From Gracilariopsis chorda (taxonomy: Eukaryota > Rhodophyta > Florideophyceae > Gracilariales > Gracilariaceae): a DNA stretch of 64,000 nt. The stretch spans positions 1 through 64,000 of the forward strand of contig NBIV01000083.1 in assembly GCA_003194525.1 (NCBI GenBank). The letters run 5' to 3'. The notes under the pieces were generated by a model. The model was not told the DNA's origin, made no database searches, and was given only the letters and a program-made list of their open reading frames with translations. The position numbers were made by a program, and so were the translations under genes. Within the stretch, counting starts at the first letter, position 1. Each line of letters starts with the position of its first letter. Positions 52,324-62,232 of this stretch are shown in pieces.

Positions 52324-53628
52324 TCATGGTTTGGTCCGCACAAACCGTTTCTTCAGGCGAGGGAATGTTAAAGGCATCCTCAACGATATGGAGTACATGT
52401 TCGTGTCAGCTTTAGCTTTTGGCTTCTTAACCTTGCAACCTAAATTGGCGGCAATCTTAACAAGCGTCGAGGTATTCACTTGGAAGGCCGCTGAAAGCTC
52501 CCCTAGTCTTTGACAATTCTTGAACCCAAGAGCGGTTAACCACATCAAAATGGCATAACCCAGTATACGAGCAGAATCGCTTTTCGATCTACTTCGCATC
52601 CAAGCCCTTTCATCTGCTGTAGTGTATCTTTCTAACAAACATTCAAGGACTTCATCATCGACTGCCATCTTTTCAATAAGAGTGTTCCGAACCGCTCGCG
52701 TGATCTTAGCAGGTGCGTTTGCAAGCACAATCAAATAGTGAAGATGCATAATTGCTTGTAACCGCAACATCTTCGTCTCCTTCGCATCTCCTTCCTTGGA
52801 AAGAATATTGAGCATCACATCCCAGACCAGAGTATCCCATCCAGGATTCTCGAGTGTTGTGGGATCCTCCGAAAGCTCAATCATTGCTGCTGCTTCTTGG
52901 TCAAGGGCGAGCAGTTCAGGAGCAGAAAGCAATCCCATCAGAGGATAGGCGTCCTTTGGATCGGTAGCGGCGTTGTTATGGGGCGGAGCCATTGGTTCAG
53001 TAGTTTCATCGGCATCGTGGCTGATACCTTGTTCAGCGTCTCGTTCTCGCATAGCCTTTGCAGACTCATTGATTTTATCAGCCATGCGGTCAGAAACTTT
53101 TTCTTCTGTTATTCGATTGCGCTCCCACCTCGTGACGCGCGAAAGGGATTTCTTTCCGCCGAATGCTTTTAGCAACTCATTTCTCCTTTCCACATAGGTC
53201 TTCTTTCGGTCGTCCTTTTCATCTTTCTCATCCGCTTCGTCAAATCGACTGAAATCTATCCCGCTTCGCACAGATGGTCTGAGGCAGTACAGTCCGTCCA
53301 CCTCGACGAGTTTTGTATCACCAGTATTCTTGTTTCGCACACCGACGTAATAATCGTAGTTTAGCTCATGGTGTCCACGGGACGCGACCATTTCCCTTTC
53401 GCCTGATTTTACCAGCATATCAATAGAAACTTGAACTTCACCTTCAGAGACTACTCGCCTGCGCTTCACGGCACGTAGCGAAATACCATCGAGAGCTGCA
53501 TGGCCCGTCCCTCCAGCAGTTGCGAGTATATTTGGGTAGGATACAGCCCACTCATCTTCGATAAACGGTGTAACTTCGCTTATATGGACTAGCTTCTGGC
53601 CTGTGTGCGCCCCTGTAGGGTCCTTCAT
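52324..53628 (-). CDS. RPA49: RNA polymerase I subunit RPA49 (A49-like)
   Basis: A 434-aa single-exon homologue of the A49 subunit of RNA polymerase I, which with A34.5 forms a TFIIE/TFIIF-like module for rDNA transcription. The N-terminal domain (about 1-115) carries YDYYVGVRNKNTGDTKLVEV and DGLYCLRPSV. A linker follows with RRNELLKAFGGKKSLSRVTR. The C-terminal tandem winged-helix part (about 225-434) has LRLQAIMHLHYLIVLANAP and ends in LVKIAANLGCKVKKPKAKAD and MPLTFP, typical of the family. Length matches family size. The ATG at 53628 is the first in frame. Confidence 0.83.
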   Translation of the reverse strand: MKDPTGAHTGQKLVHISEVTPFIEDEWAVSYPNILATAGGTGHAALDGISLRAVKRRRVVSEGEVQVSIDMLVKSGEREMVASRGHHELNYDYYVGVRNKNTGDTKLVEVDGLYCLRPSVRSGIDFSRFDEADEKDEKDDRKKTYVERRNELLKAFGGKKSLSRVTRWERNRITEEKVSDRMADKINESAKAMRERDAEQGISHDADETTEPMAPPHNNAATDPKDAYPLMGLLSAPELLALDQEAAAMIELSEDPTTLENPGWDTLVWDVMLNILSKEGDAKETKMLRLQAIMHLHYLIVLANAPAKITRAVRNTLIEKMAVDDEVLECLLERYTTADERAWMRSRSKSDSARILGYAILMWLTALGFKNCQRLGELSAAFQVNTSTLVKIAANLGCKVKKPKAKADTNMYSISLRMPLTFPRLKKRFVRTKP

Positions 53629-54145
53629 GGTGAGTTGTTCTTCTGTGGGCGTTGTTGATAGAACCGACTGATCCTAAATTGTTGCAACTGAGCTCTAGAA
53701 GATATCTCTAACAAAGCCTAGGGACTCGATAAATGGGGTTTCCGCGACTTTCAAAGGCCCCCTAGTTCGAAAGCGTGGTCAAGCACTCTATTAGTATATG
53801 AAATTGATCCTTTATAGAGTCCGCCTACAGCTGCGACAAAGAATCCATCCAATCCAAGCACCCTTGTATGACAAGCTGATGATTGAAGCGGATCACATGC
53901 CGTGTCAAATGAAGTAAGTCTACCAACGGTACGTTTGTAGTACAAACTTTGTACACGTAGTGCAGAATACCTGAAAAACAATGATCAAGAGTAAATTGTT
54001 TGCCTTCCCTGGGTATCCTTGTACCAAGGGTAGCTACCGTTAACCACCGATCCGTACCCGTTGTATTCGTTCGTTGCACAAGACGCTGCTCCCCTCTGAC
54101 ACAAGTTCACCATTTTGATCCTTGCAACGAACCACCCTTCGTACT

Positions 54146-54430
54146 ATGGCTCCGAATAATCAGCAGAACGGAGGCTCTTTCTCTCAGTTAGAAAGTCTTC
54201 ATGCACGTTACGTCGGCACCGGGCACGCTGGAACGACACAGCACGAGTGGGCAACGAATCAACACCGAGACTCTATCGCATGCTACTTGGGACGGCCGTC
54301 AATGCTGCAATACTTCGCCGTCGCAGAGGGTATTTCAATGGGTCGAGTGAAACTGAATCTTCTCGAAAAAATGCACAGACCGTGTGGGGAACCGCCGAAG
54401 AAGAAGAGTCTGGATGAGTTCGCGAAATAA
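54146..54430 (+). CDS. SF3B5: Splicing factor 3B subunit 5 (SF3b10)
   Basis: A 94-aa single-exon protein of the U2 snRNP SF3b complex that helps recognise the branch point. Family motifs: QLESLHARYVGTGHAGTT, EWATNQHRDS, YFAVAEGISMGRVK and LLEKMHRPCG. Size and motif order agree with SF3B5 throughout. ATG 54146 follows TACT and gives the expected N-terminus. An upstream in-frame ATG at 54122 would add eight residues not usual in the family. A second SF3b subunit (SF3B6) lies 5.3 kb away. Confidence 0.93.
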   Translation: MAPNNQQNGGSFSQLESLHARYVGTGHAGTTQHEWATNQHRDSIACYLGRPSMLQYFAVAEGISMGRVKLNLLEKMHRPCGEPPKKKSLDEFAK

Positions 54431-57001
54431 TGCGACTTGGATGTCTCGGGGACTGTCTGAAGGTGAACGTGCAACGGGATGGTATGGGAGATTTGGGTTT
54501 GGGTGCGCATATTAGACTATCACGTGTGTTGTCGCTCGTGTCCTGATGATATACCATGAAGGTCATGTTGTCTGAGCGGCGACAAGCAAAGTGTCGCATG
54601 GCTGGAACAGCCTCTACTTGATGATATATAGGTCTCATCCGCTGAAATGAAATAGTTTCAAATCTATTTAACCGTTTGCTTGTTGAGCTACTCGGAATGC
54701 CCAAGAAGGATTACCATTTTTCAGCTCAGATGTTACGTGGATCCTGAAATAGTGGTTCAGGTTCCTCAGGCGCTGCGGATTGTGAAAGCGCTGTAAAACT
54801 TCATTGCCGAGGGTCTTTGCTCTCTCAAAAGTCAATTACAGGAACAGCTCCGATCATCTTTTATCAACCCTGCTGTCCCCCGCTCCGCCGCTCCCATTGC
54901 GCTTCCTTGGGGGAAGGCGGAGCCCGTCCCTGCGAGATTTTGTCCTTCTTTTGCACCTGTGACGTATGAAAGAGGTATTTGGAGGAGTACGAATTTATCA
55001 TTAAGCGCCATCTTCCTCGAGAAACACTTGCTCAGGATGAAAAGTGGTGGGCAGTTTTGTACTTTTGAGGCCTTGCCCTGCTTCGAATCTTGATTGACCA
55101 CCGTCAAGATGGGTATGTTCACACTTCGCGCAGTGATGAACAAGACTTGTAACTTTCATATAAGATATGAAGCAAAGAAATGAGTAACGAGGAGCTAAGA
55201 TATGGTAGGGAAGACTTGGGCGGGGGTACAGTTTTGAATCTTCGCAAGCTTCATGTACGATAGTTGATGATGAGGTGAATCGGAAGAAAGCGGGATGGAT
55301 AAGGGAAGAGGGTACCTGACAAAGTAATGTTCAATGTGAGACCGGTAATTGTCTGAAAGTTGATGCAATCACAGGAAGCTCTTTAAGGCTTAGATGCTTA
55401 CTCATTCGATAGATTTGTGCAAGTTGGGATGGGGAATCATTGCTTAAAGCGAACGTGCATGTCGTGGCTCCTACACCGATGTATGCATATTGGTCGGCGG
55501 CGCAAACAGCGGTCCTTTGGGATCATTGGTGTTCTGCAAAATGGGACTGCCGATGAAGACAAATTTGGTGCAGCTCAGCGAGAGAGTCTCAGGGTTTGGA
55601 AGCGCAACACAACGAGCATTGATCAAGATGAAAAACGAAGTGGTGATGTCTGAATAGTGCATATCCCGAGGCTTGCACTTTGCGCATAGATCTACTAGTG
55701 CTTGGAACAACGAGTGTGCGCTATCCGTTCAACCCTTCCTGTATTTATTTTGATGCTGTGGATTCTGTTTGACGAGCTGTAGAAGGGAAACGTTTAGGTT
55801 CTGATGAGCTAGTAGCGCTGTATCTCCTTTGCATGGTGAATTATCGAAGGTGGATTTTGGTGAGGAAGTGTGTAAAAATTGGATAAGCACGCAAAAGGGA
55901 GATGACTCACATGCCGAACTGCGTCAAGTTGAGAATTGCGTACCGCCTTTGAAAGCGCAGCGTGTTTCCCCACGCCGCCGGGACAGGGAAGATAGATGTG
56001 TATTGTGCTCGGGTGAATTTCACCCGAGCACAGTACAAATGTATATTCACCCGGTGAAAGGAAAAATCATGGACGCGGAAGAGGTGAACAACGGAGGGGA
56101 GCCTGCTAAGTTACTAGTAGTCTCTATCAAGATCGCGGGGCGCAGGAGCAGAAGACTGCAGGGCCACTAGTGCGCGCCTGGCGCAAGGCGAGGTGGTTGA
56201 GAAGAGCGTCTTACGACGGTACAACCGAATTGTGTCTTTGGAGCGCAGCAAGACGTGCCAATGCGGCGCAAACGGTCACTTTTTAACTCGCATGGATGGA
56301 TACTAGCTAGTGTATCATACGGACTGGGTTCAGAACGAATACCCCAATACACACGTACATTTGACACTCGTGCTGCCGTTTATTGGTACCTTTGTTAACG
56401 GTACCCACAACAAGCGCTCAGGGTATTATTACAGTTCTATTCCCGAACCGCAAAGATACAGCGCGCGCGCACAGAACACGTGGTCAAAGCGAAACGCACA
56501 TCGTTGTCACGCCGGAGCGCAATGTAAGCCGCTCGCTGTGCGCGGCCAATCACATCCCGTCGCCGTTTCAGCGCATCTCAAAGGCGGTGCCACGTTCGTT
56601 TACCCACCGCACCGCCCGTCAACGAGCACTTGCAAAACGCTCAACAAAGTCCGTTAACCTTACCGCGCCGCTCACCAGCCGTTTCAAAACTCCACGTTCC
56701 CTGCGCCTCGAACCTGCCCTTCACACTTCAACTCTCCCACTCGAGGACCATGGACTGCTGCGCGTCGGCTGCCACGTCTCGCCGTACAGCCTACTCACCC
56801 CTCCTCTGTAATATCATTGTCTGCTCTTCACGGAGCTATCCCCCTCTCCGAGTCTATCCACCACCCTCTCCTATGTGAGCAGCCGTCCTCCAAGCCGCTC
56901 ACTCTCTTCTATTCCCGCATGTTCTTATCTTCATCGCTCTACCCTAACCCACATCACTGTCATCTCCGCACCCCATTCATCCCCAACCACCACTCTTCAC
57001 C
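54431..57001. other. Long intergenic region, no gene recognised
   Basis: About 2.6 kb. Small frames (54832-55143 minus, 55471-55710 minus, 55829-56170 plus, 56310-56811 plus) show no family motif or clear splice model. The last 400 bp before 57002 are C/T rich, as in a promoter and 5' leader. A perfect hairpin is listed separately. Confidence 0.45.
56004..56032. repeat. Perfect 13-bp inverted repeat (hairpin)
   Basis: Arms TGTGCTCGGGTGA (56004-56016) and TCACCCGAGCACA (56020-56032) with a 3-nt AAT loop. A related half-site TTCACCCGGTGAA follows about 14 bp downstream. Could be a stem-loop in RNA or a palindromic protein site. Confidence 0.85.
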
Positions 57002-58648
57002 ATGACCAGTCCATATGGTTATGCCGCCTTTTCCGCCGCAGTCGATTATCTTGTCCCGCATTCCATAGCTGTACCAGCCCGTTTCTTCCTCTCCTATCCC
57101 CGGTTTTCCGACATCCGACGCTTCTCATTAGCTCAGCCCTATCGGCAATCCCTGTACAAGCTCACCATTCCCTACGCTGTCGTCGTCGCCGTACTACTTC
57201 TTGCAGCCCTTGTAGCAAACTTCTATTTTTCGTTCAAGCGCGCCGTCGTCCCTGGTGCAGACGATTCCAATCAATCCGATCCGGACAAACGAGATACCAC
57301 TGCAAAACTCTACCTCCTTTTTTCGGCCTTTATCAACTTTTGCATACTACTTTGCGTCGCATTGGCGCTTGTAAACCTCTTCGTCGTTCGTCACGCCGTG
57401 CAAAACGTACATCTATCTGTGCAAGGCACGCGTCAAGCCATCCGCTTCTTCTTTCAAACCCCCGTCGACGCACTCTTGCAATTTGCGAAAGAAGCCGTTC
57501 GTGTAGATCTTTCTTCGTATGATCCACAGCATGCCGTCACTCAAGTTGCTTCCCTTTTTCGCTCTAACCTCCCTCATTTTCGTGCCGCATCCAAGTCCAT
57601 TCTTGTCATCTTCAAGAATATGAACAAGATTGACCGAAAACTCAACCAGCTCTCGGCGGCCTTCTTCTACTTCACCCTGGCTGTGATGTTATCCGTATTT
57701 CTCGCACTTGCTTGCTCCCTCGTATGCGATATCACTCCACCAAAGCGAAGAAGAATCCGATTATTTGCATTTGCGTTTCTTCTGCTTCCATTGCTCGCAA
57801 GTTGGTCTCATTCTGCAATAACAACCATTCTCGCTGTGGCCACGGCCGATTTTTGCGCATCTCTGCAGCAGTATCACGTATACATCAACGCACAAGCAAC
57901 TGAAAGCTCGGCTCGCATTGCTTCGGATAACATTTTCGATCGCTATGGGCTTACCTGTCCCTCAGATTCACCGATTACGCAAGATGCTTTGGATCACGTC
58001 ACCAAGTTTTTCGCAGCCACTGACGGGATTTCCGATTTTCCGAAGGCATTTGATGCCATATCTGATCTTAAGACAGCACCGAAATGGAATCAGGCTAAGC
58101 GATGGATGAGGACAAATATTCGCAAATACAAGGAGTGCGAGCAGCAAAGGTTATTTGCCGGAAAGCTAGCTTTCCACACTTGTGGCGATCACCCGACAAG
58201 CGTGGCGTCCGGAATGTCCATTGTATGGCTCTGTTCGTGCGCCACTTCGCTGCTGCTAACCATTGTGATTGCACTGCTCACAATGGGGCAGCCATCTTCT
58301 GAGTTTATCTCCGCGCGTGAACTATTGTACGTGTATGGTGCTCCGAAACTCATTTCTGTGCTTGAGGAAAGCTTTGAATTTTTGAAGACCACGTCCAATT
58401 ACCAACCGTGGTGGAAGTCAAGAAGAAACGTCGTGACCGACATGTCTTCACTGAGCTCGGAAGAGACCGGTGATGTCCCTCACACAAAGAATACTTCTTC
58501 AGATGACGAATTCTCAATGTCAACAGATCGAGCGAGACGGAACGCGTCGTACACCTCGAATTCTGATTCCAAAGTGAAGAGAGAATCCTCGCACTGGAGC
58601 GGCAGCGTTTCTGCGTCATCTTCGACCACGCGCAGCAACTCGCAATAA
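57002..58648 (+). CDS. Hypothetical 548-aa multi-pass membrane protein
   Basis: A single frame from ATG 57002 in a good context (CACCATGA). Five likely membrane spans: about residues 55-78 (YAVVVAVLLLAALVANFYF), 100-126 (LLFSAFINFCILLCVALALV), 222-243 (FYFTLAVMLSVFLALACSLV), 255-280 (FAFAFLLLPLLASWSHSAIT) and 405-428 (IVWLCSCATSLLLTIVIALL). Long hydrophilic loops lie between spans 2-3 and 4-5; the latter has a few Cys (LTCPSD, YKECEQ, FHTCGD) that could pair in a lumenal loop. The last 90 residues are Ser/Thr/Asp rich and probably cytosolic. No family recognised, no transporter signature seen. It converges on the CHCH gene 72 bp downstream. Confidence 0.6.
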   Translation: MTSPYGYAAFSAAVDYLVPHSIAVPARFFLSYPRFSDIRRFSLAQPYRQSLYKLTIPYAVVVAVLLLAALVANFYFSFKRAVVPGADDSNQSDPDKRDTTAKLYLLFSAFINFCILLCVALALVNLFVVRHAVQNVHLSVQGTRQAIRFFFQTPVDALLQFAKEAVRVDLSSYDPQHAVTQVASLFRSNLPHFRAASKSILVIFKNMNKIDRKLNQLSAAFFYFTLAVMLSVFLALACSLVCDITPPKRRRIRLFAFAFLLLPLLASWSHSAITTILAVATADFCASLQQYHVYINAQATESSARIASDNIFDRYGLTCPSDSPITQDALDHVTKFFAATDGISDFPKAFDAISDLKTAPKWNQAKRWMRTNIRKYKECEQQRLFAGKLAFHTCGDHPTSVASGMSIVWLCSCATSLLLTIVIALLTMGQPSSEFISARELLYVYGAPKLISVLEESFEFLKTTSNYQPWWKSRRNVVTDMSSLSSEETGDVPHTKNTSSDDEFSMSTDRARRNASYTSNSDSKVKRESSHWSGSVSASSSTTRSNSQ

Positions 58649-58719
58649 GACGACTTAGCAATCATTGTATAGCATTCGACCCACGTAAAGTGTATATAAC
58701 CACCAGAGAGTTCTTTTTA

Positions 58720-59343
58720 CTAATTGCTAATCCGGCTTAGTTGTCTTGCGCACTCTGAAAACGCTTCAACCTCTCCGGCGCATGCCAGCGGATTGTCTTT
58801 ACCATTCACCTTATAACATGCAGTGATTCTCTCACGAAAACTGGCGCATGGTTTTGTCGCCGTCGCCGTGCCGTCTGGGAAATGAAGGCTTCTCAACTTT
58901 TTGTCTAGAGCGTTGACGCTTTGATTGAGAACTTCCTGCGATTGCTTCTCGCGCTCGTCGGCCTCCTTCAGTTGCAATTCTTTCATTTCTCGGATCAAGG
59001 CCATCTTCTGCAGTCGGCTTTCTCTTCGGAGCTTTTGAATACCACAAGTAAGCACAGAGAGTATCATGTCAGTAAACGGGGTATGGTCACTATTCGATTT
59101 GTACTTATAGCTTCAATAACATACCGATTCTACTAGTGATGCCTCCCTCGCATTTCTTGGCTCGACTGGACCAGGTTCGGCAGCCTGACCTGTCAACGCT
59201 TTAACCAAACTCTGAGAAACCTTTGTGTCGCCAATTCACGAGGAGAACAGTTGTTAGAACAGCTGCTAGATGCTCGATCGCTTGTATGATGCGCGTATAC
59301 ATACCCTCACCGAAAAGCTTTCAGGATCGTACTCATCAGCCAT
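58720..59343 (-). CDS. CHCH-domain protein, MIC19/CHCHD3-like (3 exons)
   Basis: Exons 59343-59305, 59220-59125 and 59031-58720, introns of 84 and 93 nt (both GTATGT donors), all in frame, 148 aa. MIC19-type proteins belong to the MICOS complex that shapes crista junctions in the mitochondrial inner membrane. The N-terminus is short (MADEYDPESFSVR, SQSLVKALTG), followed by a long charged helix (MALIREMKELQLKEADEREK). The C-terminus has twin Cx9C motifs (C-ASFRERITA-C and C-AGEVEAFSE-C), the substrate of Mia40-dependent import. Helix plus one CHCH domain fits MIC19/MIC25, but other CHCH families are possible. Confidence 0.72.
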
Positions 59344-59763
59344 GGTTCCACCAGCAACACAGACTTGAAAGCACAGCACTAACTGAAACTCTTTGAAGTT
59401 GCAGCGTCTCAATGCACGCAATCTTGTTCCGAGCTGTCCTCCCGACCGGATCCGATGCGGGCACCACGCATAAGATACTCATCCGAAACTCCAATGCTCA
59501 GAAAGTACCGCACCCTTTATTCTATTTTCGAAAATCTCTCCGACTTTTTCAATAGCCCTCCAGCTACCAAGGGTATGTTAGCACACCTGCTATTGTCGCG
59601 CAAAGAACACGTCGAAGCTTCAGAGCTTCTGCTTTGTCCCCAAAACTGGCGAAGTCCTCGTTCGTTTCATCTACAAGGTGGGACAAAGACCGTAAAACCG
59701 CCGCAAGAGACGCATCCATAACATTACCTCTGTGCGGGAGCTTTTCACTCCGAGAGAGAAACC

Positions 59764-60231
59764 ATGAATGCCATGCAGCATACCGCAACGGGAATGCGTC
59801 TTCCCCCAGTCGTTAACAGGATCCTCTTTGTTAAGTAAGTTGAGTATTGAACATGCCAGTCTTTTGCGCAACCATGTGCATCTTTCTGACCCACAATTCC
59901 TTTACATAAATGTGTGTAGAAGTCTGCCTTATAAGATAAGTGCCGAAGACATGTATGATATTTTTGGAAAGTATGGCGCAATCAGACAGATTCGACTCGG
60001 AACATCGAACACCACCAGGGGGACCGCCTATGTGGTTTACGAAGACATATTTGAGGCAAAGAATGCTTGCGAGAGCTTGAACGGATTTCAAGTTGCAGGT
60101 CGATACTTAATTGTGAGGATACATGCAATTGCCACGCATCATGCGCCTCTTCGCCTTCAGCTTCTAACTTTCAGTTGTTTGTGTCTGTTGTGTAGGTTCT
60201 TTATCATCAGCCCAAGAAACTTGGGAAATAA
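59764..60231 (+). CDS. SF3B6: Splicing factor 3B subunit 6 (SF3b14/p14), 3 exons
   Basis: Exons 59764-59834, 59920-60112 and 60196-60231 with introns of 85 and 83 nt (GTAAGT...TAG, GTGAGG...TAG), 99 aa. p14 is the SF3b RRM protein that contacts the branch-point adenosine. Motifs: [13 protein letters not shown] joined to [19 protein letters not shown] (RNP2 region), then [27 protein letters not shown] (RNP1) and [12 protein letters not shown]. The usual charged tail of about 25 residues after the RRM is missing: TAA follows LGK. Either the protein is naturally short or a last exon was missed. Confidence 0.9.
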
Positions 60232-60469
60232 TCATGACCTAGCACGTGTCGATATCCGTGGAGCAAAATAACGCTTTGCAGATATTCCGTGAAGCTACGA
60301 GTCACGCGTGGTTTCAAGAAATTGAAACGTCTCGCGTTGTGACGACGAAAAACTTGGCTGTAGGAAATGGGTGTAGTTTGTGTTATGACAGTCTCACCTC
60401 TATACAACTGACTGTCGTGCCCGGGCAATTAAGATTAGACTCCTCTCGATAGTTCCAGAACTGTTGGTT

Positions 60470-61421
60470 TCACCTTCTGGAAATGCGGACAATTCCGTTC
60501 TCCACAGAAAGCCTTCCCTCCACAAATAACTGGATTGCTTCCGGCAGCGCCTCCTTTTCTTTTTCAAAAACCCGACGAGCAAGGTCGTCGGCGTCATCCG
60601 TGTCAAACACTGGTACTGGCTTCTGCAGAATAATTGGTCCATGGTCATACTTGTTATCTGCCAAATGGACGGTACAACCACTAACCTTAGCACCGAACTT
60701 GATCTAAGTATTTCAGCATAAGAACATTGAGTCAGAACGTCTGCCGAACCTGGCAACAAGAACAAAAAAGAGGATTACGTACAACTGCCTCATGAACACG
60801 ACTCCCATAATAACCTTTCCCACAAAAGGATGGAATCAAGCTTGGATGGATGTTAATAACTCTACCGTCATACCTTGTAGGGATTTGATAGAAATGCATC
60901 CAACCTGCCATAATCACAAGGTCAACTTGAAACTCGTCGAGAACATGTGATATAGTATCACTAAACGCCTCAATGTTTCCATTGAAGTCCTTCTGCCTTA
61001 CGACCCGTGTTGGAACCCCAAAGTTTTCGGCACGTTGAATTGCTCCAGCTGAAGGTTTGCTTGCTATAACAAGACTGATCTCGCAGCCACGCAGATGATC
61101 CGAGTGTATCTTTTCGCATAAGTTTTGCAACGAGCGTCCGCTACCTGAAACTAGAACAGCGATGCGAAGAAGTTCACTCTGTGCGTTTTGGGTTTCTGAC
61201 ATAGAGCATTCTGCCGCATTTAACGAAAGAAACGGACTCGTTGAAAAGCGCACTCTACGCTTAGACGGAGGAGTGAAGCTTCTAGCTTTCTCTAATCTCT
61301 TGCTTGTGTCCGTTCGCCGTTCCTCGTTTCGCGCAAGTCTCCATTTACTTCCATTGTGTAGAAGTGGTGCATATATAACTCCCACAAATGAATAATTGAC
61401 CATTGCAGCCTTTCCCTTCAT
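60470..61421 (-). CDS. purN: Phosphoribosylglycinamide formyltransferase (PurN-type), 2 exons
   Basis: Exons 61421-60783 and 60703-60470, one 79-nt intron (GTACGT...TAG), 290 aa. It transfers formyl from 10-formyl-THF to GAR in purine synthesis. The domain begins at RIAVLVSGSGRSLQNL and contains VIASKPSAGAIQRAENFGVP, the catalytic NIHPSLIPSF, GSRVHEAV joined across the intron to IKFGAKVSGCTVHLAD, YDHGPIILQKPVPV and VENGIVRISRR. The Asn, His and Asp of the active site are present. About 80 residues rich in Arg, Lys and Ser precede the domain, consistent with an organelle leader. A stand-alone enzyme, as in bacteria and plants, rather than the fused animal GART. Confidence 0.9.
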
Positions 61422-61430
61422 TTTGCCCAA

Positions 61431-62232
61431 GGATTTCTTCGAGTGTAGAGATGTGAGGAAGCTGGATCTGACGTTTGAAGTTTCCGAGCGAGATCTTAAT
61501 GCATTTAAATTTCACTCAAGTCATTTTGCGTTTTTCATGACTTTTCTTCGTACAGCTGAAAGAAGTGACAGATAATGGTTAAAGAGGACAGAGATCTTAC
61601 GAAGAGTGTCTTGCTAGAAGGCTAGCTAGGGGGCCTGACAAAGGATTCGTCAGAAGGGAAAGCAAAAGAAACCTTTGCGTAGCTTTTATCCACTGCGAGA
61701 GATCTCAGCGTTATGTGCCCTCCGCAACAAATCACGAGAAACGGACCGCAGTAAGAGTGAAAAGCAGGGGCTAGTACTCAGCGTGACGTTTCTGTCACAC
61801 ATTGCCACTCCAATAACGCCTGTGACGGAACCATCTCCCCTTCGCACGGATAAACGCAGGCATTCATGCTACTGATCCTCAGACAACGACAGTAAAGGTT
61901 TTCGTTTCAAACTGCCAGAGTTATCTTTTCGTTCGTTCCTCAGTTTTGTTGTATTGAGCAGCGTCCGGAACGAAACCAAGACCGAAATTACCTGGAAGAT
62001 AGCAGAGGCGGTTGCGGTTGCGGTTGCGGTTGCGGTTGCAGTTGCTGTTGCAGTTGCGCCATGGACACTGAAACGCTCGAAGCACGGAGGAGAACTTGCT
62101 CCGCCTTGAGCAGCAGTTAAACCGCAAGTATGCACACATCCTAGAGTCTATGGGATAAGTCGTTCACGAAATCTACAAATACACGCACTGAAACTATCCA
62201 TCATTCTTCAAGCGAAGTAGCCACGTCCGAAA
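61431..62232. promoter_or_regulatory. Divergent intergenic region between purN and MSH5
   Basis: About 800 bp upstream of two divergent genes. No recognised gene. It holds a hexanucleotide repeat (listed separately). Expected to contain both promoters. Confidence 0.45.
62008..62055. repeat. GCGGTT microsatellite
   Basis: Eight tandem hexamers: five perfect GCGGTT followed by three variants (GCAGTT, GCTGTT, GCAGTT). It lies about 180 bp upstream of the MSH5 start, so it may be in its promoter or leader. Length polymorphism is likely. Confidence 0.9.

Noticed and set aside
54832-55143. Minus-strand frame that could splice (GTACAA...CACAG) to a short Lys/Gln-rich exon
   Set aside because: Weak donor, no ATG and no family match; not enough to call a gene.
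55471-55710. 79-codon minus-strand frame with a hydrophobic middle
   Set aside because: No family motif and no clear transcript signals.
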